From: an uncultured Flavobacteriia bacterium | GTDB taxonomy: Bacteria; Bacteroidota; Bacteroidia; Flavobacteriales_D; Crocinitomicaceae | Assembly: GCA_903928365.1 (NCBI GenBank) | Contig: CAIYQV010000323.1 | Span: 1 to 15,372, forward strand | Length of the DNA: 15,372 nucleotides | Reading direction: 5' to 3' | In this document: positions 7,420-14,480 of the stretch, piece by piece | Layout: each line of letters opens with the position of its first letter | How positions within the stretch are numbered: position 1 is the first letter of the stretch | Translations under genes and position numbers: made by a program | The notes under the pieces: generated by a model | Seen by the model: only the letters and a program-made list of their open reading frames with translations | Told to the model about the DNA's origin: nothing | Database searches by the model: none

Positions 7420-8082
7420 TTAGAATTTCAGGAAATTCATTAATGATTCGTAACGCTCACGAATGTCATCTTCCTCTTCCGAGTTCTGGAAAGATGCTTT
7501 AATCGTGTAATCGTAGCGTTCAAATGTGCGAATGATTCTTGTCAATTCAGAATCATTAATCTTGAGGGTTACTTCGAGTTTAGTGGAATCCGGACTCGAC
7601 ATAATATAGCTACTCAGAATCTTCCCATTGTTACTTTCAACGATCTGTGCAATCTGAGCCATGGAGTAGTCCACCATATTCATCTCCAGAACAATAATTC
7701 CTCCAGCCTCTTTGATGCTCCCGGTGTTGGCAATAACGGTCAACAAATGATAGACTGTTGTGCAACCTTGATAGCTCTCTTTTTCATCCAGAATGGGTAA
7801 AACACTTACCTTATTTTCTGAGATCTGATGCAGTACATCATAGATGTGTGCGGAAGATAAGGCGTAAATTCTTGGAAGATGGTCGAAAAGTTTATCCAGT
7901 GTTTCCTCCAGATCCAATTTGTCAAGAATGTCAGATTCAGAAATTAAACCGACAAAATTTCCGTTTTTGAGGACAGGCAAGTGAGATACCTTGAACTCAT
8001 CCATCCATTGTAAAGCCTTCTCACCTGTATCAGTGTGCTTCAGAGGTGGGATTTCGTCTGTTATTAACTCTAGTGCTCTCAT
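7420..8082 (-). CDS. CBS-domain protein with ACT-like C-terminal domain (AcuB-like)
   Basis: A 220-aa soluble protein, probably a ligand-sensing regulator. Two CBS motifs form a Bateman module: about 1-55 (HLPVLKNGNFVGLISESDIL) and about 70-122 (VSVLPILDEKESYQGC). CBS pairs commonly bind adenine nucleotides. Residues about 125-197 (GGIIVLEMNMVDYSMAQIAQIV and KLEVTLKINDSELTRIIRTFERYDYTI) have the alternating pattern of an ACT-like domain, as in AcuB-type proteins. No catalytic domain is attached. It lies 2 bp upstream of nadK, an arrangement I recall from other Bacteroidota, which suggests that it might tune NAD(P) metabolism; that is inference. The start ATG at 8082 is 69 bp from the divergent pdxJ ATG; no exact -7 box was found for this strand (CTACTTTG at 8098-8091 is a poor match). 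Confidence 0.87.
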   Translation of the reverse strand: MRALELITDEIPPLKHTDTGEKALQWMDEFKVSHLPVLKNGNFVGLISESDILDKLDLEETLDKLFDHLPRIYALSSAHIYDVLHQISENKVSVLPILDEKESYQGCTTVYHLLTVIANTGSIKEAGGIIVLEMNMVDYSMAQIAQIVESNNGKILSSYIMSSPDSTKLEVTLKINDSELTRIIRTFERYDYTIKASFQNSEEEDDIRERYESLMNFLKF

Positions 8083-8119
8083 TCGTCTGCCAAAGTAGTA
8101 AAATACTCGTTATCTTAAT

Positions 8120-8127
8120 TAATTTTG
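8120..8127 (+). promoter_or_regulatory. Candidate -7 box of pdxJ
   Basis: TAATTTTG matches TAnnTTTG exactly and lies 24 bp before the pdxJ ATG, giving a leader of about 18 nt. There is no TTG at the expected -33 distance, so the promoter is only half supported. Confidence 0.4.
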
Positions 8128-8151
8128 GCTAGTCAAAAATTGTGCCTTCCT

Positions 8152-8865
8152 ATGACAAAGCTGAGTGTAAACATCAATAAAATTGCGACGATCAGAAATG
8201 CCCGCGGGGGAGATGTGCCCAATGTGGTTCAAGTAGCCATCGATTGCGAGCGATTCGGTGCTGATGGTATAACCGTGCATCCGCGTCCTGATGAACGTCA
8301 TATAACACTTAAGGATGTGTATGATTTAAAAGAGGTTGTTCAAACTGAATTCAATATAGAAGGCTATCCGGACGAACGTTATCTTAAGATCATCGAAGAG
8401 ATCCGGCCTGCACAGGCTACCCTGGTACCTGATCCGCCGCATGTGTTAACTTCAAATGCAGGATGGGATACGGTGAAGCATTTTAAATTATTAAAGGATC
8501 TCGTCGAACAGTTTAAATCTTGGGGAGTACGTAGTTCCATCTTCATTGATACGGATGCACATCGGATTGAAAGGGCTGCGGCAACAGGTGTTGACAGGAT
8601 TGAGTTGTACACTGGACCTTATGCGGAGGAATTTAACTACGATCCGTCGAAGGCTGTTCGTTCTTATGCAGATGCTGCTTGGCTAGCTAAAGAATGTGGA
8701 CTTGGGATCAATGCAGGACATGATCTTAGTCTCGATAATTTGCGGTTTTTCAAGGAAAGTTTACCATCCTTGGATGAAGTATCGATTGGTCATGCATTGA
8801 TTTCTGATGCGCTTTATCTTGGATTGGAAAACACGATACAGCGATACAAGTATCTATTGCGCTGA
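8152..8865 (+). CDS. pdxJ: Pyridoxine 5'-phosphate synthase
   Basis: Condenses 3-amino-2-oxopropyl phosphate (1-amino-acetone 3-phosphate) with deoxyxylulose 5-phosphate to give pyridoxine 5'-phosphate, the DXP-dependent route to PLP. The product is 237 aa, the standard length, a single TIM barrel. Visible motifs are NINKIATIRNARGG (7-20), GITVHPRPDERHI with the active-site His and basic residues, FNIEG with the conserved Glu, NAGHDL with the catalytic His of the C-terminal side, and SIGHALI. Where the E. coli enzyme has NIDHIATLRNARG, this one has NINKIAT, a substitution I believe is usual in Bacteroidota. An in-frame TTG at 8125 exists, but the ATG at 8152 starts right at the family N terminus. 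The last 12 bp overlap the convergent mechanosensitive channel gene. Confidence 0.95.
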   Translation: MTKLSVNINKIATIRNARGGDVPNVVQVAIDCERFGADGITVHPRPDERHITLKDVYDLKEVVQTEFNIEGYPDERYLKIIEEIRPAQATLVPDPPHVLTSNAGWDTVKHFKLLKDLVEQFKSWGVRSSIFIDTDAHRIERAAATGVDRIELYTGPYAEEFNYDPSKAVRSYADAAWLAKECGLGINAGHDLSLDNLRFFKESLPSLDEVSIGHALISDALYLGLENTIQRYKYLLR

Positions 8866-9969
8866 GTTAGGTTCATTGGTCAAGTGAACTGTTGTATGCG
8901 GGTAAGGAATTCGTATCTTATACTCTCTGAATAAACGATCAATCTCAAATCGTATATCTGATTTGTAATTATTGATGTCCCATTTCTGATCTGCCCAGAA
9001 GATCAGTTCGAGCTCCAATCCGCTATTTCCAAAATGAGCCAGGCGCACATCGACGGGATGTGTTTTCCGAACAATAGGATGTCCGAGTGCTGCCTGTTTT
9101 AAGAGTCGGGTAACCAGTTCTGTGTCAGCGCCGTAATCCACGGTAAGTAAAATTCTGAATCTCGTCAGTTCTGAGCCGTGACTCCAGTTCTCCACGTAAT
9201 CCTGAGTCAGTCTGGTATTGGGAATAATCAGTACATTTCCCTCTCTTGTTTCAATTTGAGTAGTCCGAACGTTGATCTTCAGGATCTTTGCTACAATGCC
9301 TTCGGACTTGCCGCCGTTTGAAATTTCGACGATATCACCGACCCGAATATTTCCTTCGACTAAAAGAACGAATCCGGAGATCATGTCCTTGAAGACATCC
9401 TGTAATCCAAGCCCGATTCCGACTAAAAGTGCCGCCGAACCTGTAAGGAAGATGGTAAGGTCGATGTCGAGCGCTTTAAGAGCTGTGATAATCGCGAACA
9501 CGTAAATGATATAGCGTGCAATCTGTACATAGATATACTCCGTCCCCGGATCAAAATTGGTTGATTTCCTGAATTTTCGGCTGATGTATAATTTGACCAC
9601 ATTCAGCAACATGCGTGCACCAAAGAAGATGGCGATGATCGAGAGGATGTGATAAAAGCTTAAAGAGAATTTTCCGATCTCTATAAACTTATAGTTCAAA
9701 AATTCAATAAAGGTGACCTTTTCATTATTGATGTTAAAACTGAGAACAGCGATGTAAAAGGCAAGGATATACACACTTTGGCTCAATAGCTTAAGCCAGG
9801 TAACTCTTCTCCCTTCCACTGCAATGTTGGCGTTTTTCAAATAGATCTTTAGGGATCTGTGAATTACCCTTCGCAAGATCATTGCAAAAAAGAAGATGAT
9901 ACTCAGGAAAAAAATGTTCCAGAAACATACATTGTAAGGGCCGAATTTAAAAAGCGTGTAGCTGAACAT
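8854..9969 (-). CDS. MscS-family mechanosensitive ion channel
   Basis: An inner-membrane channel of 371 aa that probably opens under membrane tension to release solutes on hypo-osmotic shock. Hydrophobic segments lie at about 16-32, 62-79, 102-126 and 147-167, followed by the pore-lining TM3 region at about 175-204 with the Gly/Ala-rich stretch GSAALLVGIGLGLQDVFKDM typical of MscS. The cytoplasmic beta domain follows with GDIVEIS, ININVRTTQIETREG-like strand text (KINVRTTQIET) and the IPNTRL motif, and the C-terminal alpha/beta domain ends in PYPHTTVHL. It has more N-terminal helices than the three-helix E. coli MscS, as in many Bacteroidota homologues. The ATG follows the dnaG stop by 1 bp, so it is the last gene of that operon. 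It overlaps pdxJ tail-to-tail by 12 bp. Confidence 0.92.
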   Translation of the reverse strand: MFSYTLFKFGPYNVCFWNIFFLSIIFFFAMILRRVIHRSLKIYLKNANIAVEGRRVTWLKLLSQSVYILAFYIAVLSFNINNEKVTFIEFLNYKFIEIGKFSLSFYHILSIIAIFFGARMLLNVVKLYISRKFRKSTNFDPGTEYIYVQIARYIIYVFAIITALKALDIDLTIFLTGSAALLVGIGLGLQDVFKDMISGFVLLVEGNIRVGDIVEISNGGKSEGIVAKILKINVRTTQIETREGNVLIIPNTRLTQDYVENWSHGSELTRFRILLTVDYGADTELVTRLLKQAALGHPIVRKTHPVDVRLAHFGNSGLELELIFWADQKWDINNYKSDIRFEIDRLFREYKIRIPYPHTTVHLTNEPNSAQ

Positions 9970-9970
9970 G

Positions 9971-11941
9971 TTATCTGATAATTATGCGTCCTAACTTTTC
10001 TGAAAGTACAATTTTAATGCGTTCATAGGCCATCTGTTCTGCGAGCAGATCCATGAGCTCTGTTTCCTCCAGTTCAGATGCTTTTTCCAGTTTTGTGCGT
10101 ATACCGGTAATTCGTTCTTCGATCTTAGCGGCCTTGAAGCTGTAAATGGTATTCAGAACCAATTCCTGTAGTCGATCACTTTCCGAACGGGTCACAATAT
10201 TGTATTTATTGAGCCATTGTGCACTCAATTCCAGGTCTCTGCTCTCCAGGTCGGAAACGAATCCAACGATTTCCTGGTCTTCCAGTCTTTTCAGATAAGA
10301 AGCACTGTACAATTCGTTCTGCGACAGTCCTTCTGACAAAAGTTGGTATATACGATTGTAAAGTGGTGTAGTAAAATTAAGTTCGTCCTTATCTAACTCA
10401 TGATGAACAAGTTCCATCACAGTTGTTTCGGCTCGTACGTTTTTTCCTTCTTCATTCAGATGATCAACTTCCAGTACCCTTGCGCCATACCTCACCATGA
10501 TTCTGATCAGATCAAATTCATTGGCAGAAATGCGTTCTTCGTGAAAAGAGGTGCGCTGCGGAATGACCGTTTCAGTCGGATTTTCTACAGGGAGTTCCCG
10601 AATCTCTTGCTCCCCTGAAGTTTTTGCAACCACATTTCTTCGAAGTTTCATCAGTTCGCTTGATACGATCTGTTCACTGATTTCGAATTGCTGTGCGATC
10701 TTTTGCAAATAAACTGTCCGAGTGATCTGGTCGGGAATGAGTGAAACGGAATGAACCACTTCTTTGATCAATTCTGCACGTTTGATCGGATCTACCTCTC
10801 CATCTTTGAGAAGGATGTCTGATTTGAAGGAAATGAAATCCTGAGTGTGCTCCTTTATATAGGTTTCCAGTTCGCTGGTGCTGACCCTTTTGGAGAATGA
10901 ATCCGGGTCCTCGCCTTCTGGGAATAAAACCACTTTTACATTCATCCCTTCCTCCAGGATGAGGTCTATACCACGGAAAGAAGCTTTGATGCCGGCAGCG
11001 TCTCCGTCATATAGAATTGTGATGTTCTGTGTATAGCGACGGACAAGCTTGATCTGATCTTTAGTGAGGGATGTTCCCGAGGAAGACACGACGTTCTGAA
11101 TTCCCGCCTGATACATACTGATCACATCGGTATATCCTTCGCACAAAAAGCAATTGTCATATTTGATAATATCTCCTTTTGACAAATACAATCCATAGAG
11201 GATCTCACTTTTGTTATAGATGATACTTTCAGGCGAATTAAAATATTTCGCGATCTTTTTATCGGTGAAAAGTGTACGCCCTCCAAATCCAAGTACTCTT
11301 CCAGACACACTTTGGATAGGGAACATGACACGTCCTCGAAAGAAATCAAAATGACGATCTTCTTTCGTTTTTACGAGCCCTACTTTTTCGAGGTATTCCA
11401 GCTTGTATCCTTTTTCCTGTGCTGCTTTGGTAAAATCATCTCCAGTATTTAAGCAATATCCCAACTGAAATTTCTCAATGATATCTTTTCGGAAACCGCG
11501 TTCTACAAAATAGGACAAAGCGACGGCTTTACCTTCTTCCGTGTCATGAAGGTTTTTGAAGAAATGATCCTTTGCAAACTCATTAATGATGTGTAAACTC
11601 TCTCTCTCACTTATTGCAGCAAGTTGTTCAGCAGTAGCAGGGGCTTCTTCAGGAATCTGAATTCCGTATTTGTCGGCTAGCCATCGGAGTGCTTCAGGAT
11701 AGGAAAAATGTTCTTTTTCCATGAGGAAAGAAACGACGGTTCCTCCTTTGCTTGTAGAGAAGCACTTAAAGATCTGCTTGGCAGGTGACACCACAAAAGA
11801 CGGTGTTTTTTCATCCGTGAAAGGACTCAATCCTTTCAGATTGGATCCGGCACGTTTCAGATGCACAAATTCACCTATGACCTCCTCGATTCGGGAAGTT
11901 TGCATAATCTCATCAATGATATGTGGGGGGATTTTGGACAT
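9971..11941 (-). CDS. dnaG: DNA primase, with a degenerate zinc-binding site
   Basis: Makes RNA primers at the replication fork and binds the DnaB helicase. The 656-aa protein has the expected N-terminal domain (about 1-100), TOPRIM catalytic core, and a helical C-terminal domain of low conservation (about 450-656) that would contact DnaB. TOPRIM residues are visible as CEGYTDV (E268) and LYDGDAAG (D312, D314), with EGEDPDSF further on. The N-terminal domain normally has the CHC2 zinc ligands CPFH and CFGC; here they read SPFT (39-42) and CFST (60-63), leaving only C60. The surrounding residues (EKTPSFVVSPAKQ, GGTVVSFLM) are intact, so the fold is probably kept without zinc. Loss of the ligands is, from memory, common in Flavobacteriia. 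The ATG at 11941 is 2 bp after the stop of the frameshifted lipoprotein gene. Confidence 0.96.
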   Translation of the reverse strand: MSKIPPHIIDEIMQTSRIEEVIGEFVHLKRAGSNLKGLSPFTDEKTPSFVVSPAKQIFKCFSTSKGGTVVSFLMEKEHFSYPEALRWLADKYGIQIPEEAPATAEQLAAISERESLHIINEFAKDHFFKNLHDTEEGKAVALSYFVERGFRKDIIEKFQLGYCLNTGDDFTKAAQEKGYKLEYLEKVGLVKTKEDRHFDFFRGRVMFPIQSVSGRVLGFGGRTLFTDKKIAKYFNSPESIIYNKSEILYGLYLSKGDIIKYDNCFLCEGYTDVISMYQAGIQNVVSSSGTSLTKDQIKLVRRYTQNITILYDGDAAGIKASFRGIDLILEEGMNVKVVLFPEGEDPDSFSKRVSTSELETYIKEHTQDFISFKSDILLKDGEVDPIKRAELIKEVVHSVSLIPDQITRTVYLQKIAQQFEISEQIVSSELMKLRRNVVAKTSGEQEIRELPVENPTETVIPQRTSFHEERISANEFDLIRIMVRYGARVLEVDHLNEEGKNVRAETTVMELVHHELDKDELNFTTPLYNRIYQLLSEGLSQNELYSASYLKRLEDQEIVGFVSDLESRDLELSAQWLNKYNIVTRSESDRLQELVLNTIYSFKAAKIEERITGIRTKLEKASELEETELMDLLAEQMAYERIKIVLSEKLGRIIIR

Positions 11942-11943
11942 TC

Positions 11944-12347
11944 TTATTCTTCCGGATTTCCAAAATCCGTTTCTGAAATTACGTTTCCTTTCTCATCGTA
12001 GGTTGTCCAAACACCCACAGTTTTGTCATTGTGATATTCGCCTCGGTAATGAATAACACCTGTTGGGTATTTTACAATCGAAAAACCTTCTTTAAGTCCA
12101 TGTTCATAATAGGTGATCGAAAGCTCTGTTCCGTTTTCAGAGTAAAAAGTCCAGATACCATTACGTTTTTTATTTTTATCCTGTCCGCCTTTGTATTTGA
12201 TCTTTTTTTGCCGGGATACCATTCGTAGTAAATGCCATTTTTCACTTCCACCAATGTTTCAGGGGCTCGTTTTTTTGGTTTATCTTCTTCTTCATTCCCG
12301 CAGGAAAAAAGGATCAATAGTACTATTGGCCAAACAAAATACTTCAT
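11944..12347 (-). pseudogene. Frameshifted lipoprotein with MORN-type repeats, split at an A7 run
   Basis: Two overlapping frames make one interrupted gene. The 5' frame starts at the ATG at 12347 with a lipoprotein signal (MKYFVWPIVLLILFSC, lipobox LFSC, Cys16) and reaches NGIYYEWYPGKK. The 3' frame continues IKYKGGQDKNKKRNGIWTFYSENG and on to the TAA at 11944. They join at a run of seven A's on the coding strand (12203-12209); one additional A gives an intact 134-aa protein. The restored product has about four repeats of the form NGxWxxYxxxGxxxxxxxYxxGxxxG, the MORN_2/YwqK-like pattern, and the break falls inside the first repeat with correct spacing. Unshifted, the 5' frame ends after 91 aa at 12072. 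It may be a sequencing error, a real mutation, a phase-variable tract or transcriptional slippage. Envelope lipoprotein of unknown role; it sits 5 bp after the polyprenyl synthase gene and 2 bp before dnaG. Confidence 0.8.
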
Positions 12348-12352
12348 GTTAG

Positions 12353-13324
12353 TTATTTTTCGCGAAGGGTTGTATACTCCACCAACCCGATTACTGCTCG
12401 CTTTGCTTCAGAATCAGGAATATCTTTTAGTTCTTCCAGCGCCTGATCTTTCAATGCCATCATTTTTTGATGCGCATATTCGATTCCCCCGTAAGAGGTT
12501 ACCAATTCAATGGCTCTGTTCACATACCGTTTTTCTTCGTTATGGTTTTTAACGATATTGATCAATTCGGAGCGCACTTCTTTCGGCGCCGTATTCAACG
12601 TGTAGATCAATGGTAAGGTCATTTTTCGCTCACGAATATCCAATCCGGTTGGTTTACCGATCTTTCCCGGAGTACCGTAATCGAAAATATCATCTTTGAT
12701 CTGGAAAGCCAGTCCTACTAATTCGCCAAAGCGACGCATGCGATCGGCCATATCTTCACGGTCAGCTGCAATCGCACCTGCCTCGCAACAGGTGGAAATG
12801 AGTGATGCTGTTTTCTGTCGGATCACTTCAAAATAGACCTCCTCGGTGATATCTAGTCGACGAGCCTTTTCGATCTGCAATAATTCTCCCTCACTCATTT
12901 CACGAACGGCGCGTGCAACGACTTCGAGCAGACGCACATTGTTCTTTTCGATAGAAAGCAATAATACCTTAGATAGCATATAATCACCCACTAAAACGGC
13001 CACTTTATTCTTCCACAGAGCGTTGAGCGAAAAGAAACCACGACGTTCATTGGCATCATCCACAACATCGTCATGAACGAGGGTGGCCGTATGCAATAAT
13101 TCGATCAACGAAGCGGCATCGTATGCCTTGTCTCCCATGTTGCCCAGCATCTTTGTTGTGAGGAACACGAACATCGGACGCATTTGCTTTCCTTTCCGAC
13201 GGATAATATAATGGGTGATCTTGTCGAGTAATGGAACTTTTGAACGCATATTCTCTCGAAAACGCGTTTCGAATTCGTTCATTTCTGTCTTAATTGGCGA
13301 CAGTATTTCCTCTACAGTGAGCAT
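12353..13324 (-). CDS. Long-chain polyprenyl diphosphate synthase (trans, IspB-type)
   Basis: Extends farnesyl or geranylgeranyl diphosphate with isopentenyl diphosphate, most likely to the side chain of menaquinone. The 323-aa all-helical protein has the first Asp-rich motif DDVVD (85-89, after LLHTATLVH), the second DDIFD (211-215), the upstream GKQMRP substrate motif and KTASLI. A small residue (A80) five positions before the first motif, rather than an aromatic, fits a long-chain product. Exact chain length cannot be read from sequence. An ATG at 13363 is in frame, but I prefer 13324 (MLTVEEI): homologues begin near here, and a -7 box lies directly before it. First gene of an apparent operon with the lipoprotein, dnaG and the channel (gaps 5, 2 and 1 bp). 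Confidence 0.9.
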   Translation of the reverse strand: MLTVEEILSPIKTEMNEFETRFRENMRSKVPLLDKITHYIIRRKGKQMRPMFVFLTTKMLGNMGDKAYDAASLIELLHTATLVHDDVVDDANERRGFFSLNALWKNKVAVLVGDYMLSKVLLLSIEKNNVRLLEVVARAVREMSEGELLQIEKARRLDITEEVYFEVIRQKTASLISTCCEAGAIAADREDMADRMRRFGELVGLAFQIKDDIFDYGTPGKIGKPTGLDIRERKMTLPLIYTLNTAPKEVRSELINIVKNHNEEKRYVNRAIELVTSYGGIEYAHQKMMALKDQALEELKDIPDSEAKRAVIGLVEYTTLREK

Positions 13325-13328
13325 ACTA

Positions 13329-13336
13329 CAAATATA
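13329..13336 (-). promoter_or_regulatory. Candidate -7 box just before the polyprenyl synthase start
   Basis: TATATTTG on the - strand matches TAnnTTTG exactly and ends 4 bp before the ATG at 13324. If used, the transcript would begin at or next to the start codon and be leaderless or nearly so. A TTTG at 13364-13361 is 24 bp away, longer than the 19 bp seen in the two best promoters here. Confidence 0.35.
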
Positions 13337-13376
13337 CGCTTTACTGCCCAAGGCGAGGTTCAAAAAGAATGATTTT

Positions 13377-14450
13377 CTACTTAAGGATTCTCCCTTCTAA
13401 AGGCAGTGCTTTATTCTTGTTTGCCAATTGTCCACAGGCTGCATCGATATCCTTTCCGCGACTTCGTCTGACGTTGACGATCAGATTTTTAGATTCAAGA
13501 TAGGCCGCGAAGGCATTTACTTTTTGAGGATCTGCCTGTTGGAAGGCACCATCATCGATGGGGTTGTATTCAATGATATTGATCTTGCAAGGTACGCATC
13601 TGGCAAATGATGCCAGTTCCTGCGCATCTTCGATGCGGTCATTGAAATCCTTGAAAATAATGTATTCAAAGGTGACACGAGAATCCGTTTGTTCATGGAA
13701 ATAGCGCAAGGCATCAGCCAATGCTTCGAGGTTATTGGTATCATTAATTTCCATGATCTCACTTCGCTTCTTATCATTTGCAGCATGAAGTGAGAGCGCC
13801 AGGTTAAACTTCACCTGATCATCTCCCAGTTTTCGTATCATTTTAGCGATACCAGCGGTAGAAACAGTGATGCGTTTGGGAGACATTCCGAGTCCGTCCT
13901 CTCCTGTGATTAATTCGACAGATCGCAGGACATTCTTGTAATTCAGTAATGGCTCACCCATTCCCATGTATACGATATTCGTGAGTGGCGTATTGTAGCG
14001 GTTTTCGGCTTGATCTTTCAGGTAAACCACCTGATCTACAATCTCCCCAGCGGTTAGATTTCGCATGAGTTTCAATCTTCCTGTCGCACAGAACGTACAA
14101 GATAAACTACAACCTACCTGAGAGGAGATACATGCAGTTGTTCGGGATGTTGTAGGAATAAGCACTCCTTCTACCACTTTTCCTTGTTCAACTGAAAAAG
14201 CACATTTGATGGTCTTATCAGAACTGATCTGCTGATCTTCCAATTGGATGTGATCAATAAAAAAGTGTTGCTCCAGCTTACTTCGGAAATCTTTGCCAAG
14301 ATTCGACATTTCCTCAAAAGTAGCAGCATTCTTTTTCCAGAGCCATTCGTAGATCTGTTTCGCGCGAAAGCGTTTTTCCCCGATCTTTTCAATGGAAACG
14401 GTCAATTCCTCCAAAGAGAGGTTGCGAATGTTTTCTTGAGTTGCCGACAT
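13377..14450 (-). CDS. rlmN: Dual-specificity 23S rRNA / tRNA adenine-C2 methyltransferase
   Basis: A radical-SAM enzyme that methylates C2 of A2503 in 23S rRNA and of A37 in some tRNAs. The 357-aa product has the usual length. The [4Fe-4S] cluster motif is CSLSCTFC (C114, C118, C121). C107 in TACISSQVGC and C339 in DAACGQLAN correspond to the two additional catalytic cysteines of E. coli RlmN (C118 and C355). YMGMGEPLLNY and NLALSLHA are further family signatures. The N-terminal helical domain (KRFRAKQIYEWLW) is present. A Cfr resistance methyltransferase is less likely given the length and the RlmN-like N terminus. The ATG at 14450 lies 30 bp from the batD stop, with a -7 box in that gap. 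Confidence 0.95.
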   Translation of the reverse strand: MSATQENIRNLSLEELTVSIEKIGEKRFRAKQIYEWLWKKNAATFEEMSNLGKDFRSKLEQHFFIDHIQLEDQQISSDKTIKCAFSVEQGKVVEGVLIPTTSRTTACISSQVGCSLSCTFCATGRLKLMRNLTAGEIVDQVVYLKDQAENRYNTPLTNIVYMGMGEPLLNYKNVLRSVELITGEDGLGMSPKRITVSTAGIAKMIRKLGDDQVKFNLALSLHAANDKKRSEIMEINDTNNLEALADALRYFHEQTDSRVTFEYIIFKDFNDRIEDAQELASFARCVPCKINIIEYNPIDDGAFQQADPQKVNAFAAYLESKNLIVNVRRSRGKDIDAACGQLANKNKALPLEGRILK

Positions 14451-14455
14451 CAGTG

Positions 14456-14463
14456 CAAAGGTA
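14456..14463 (-). promoter_or_regulatory. Candidate -7 box just before rlmN
   Basis: TACCTTTG on the - strand matches TAnnTTTG exactly and ends 5 bp before the rlmN ATG, so a transcript from it would have almost no leader. No TTG is found at the -33 distance, and batD read-through may be the main source of expression. Confidence 0.35.
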
Positions 14464-14480
14464 GGGAAAAGTGACGACGA

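Noticed and set aside
8125..8151. TTG start for pdxJ at 8125
   Set aside because: It overlaps the -7 box and adds residues not found in PdxJ; the ATG at 8152 begins at the family N terminus.
12203..12209. Classical -1 ribosomal frameshift heptamer at the A7 run
   Set aside because: The zero-frame phasing is AAA AAA AGA, not A AAA AAG with the proper codon boundaries, and no obvious stimulatory stem was seen just downstream. Slippage by polymerase or an indel fits better.
13325..13363. Start of the polyprenyl synthase at 13363
   Set aside because: The added 13 residues do not resemble the family, and a -7 box lies within them; the ATG at 13324 fits better.
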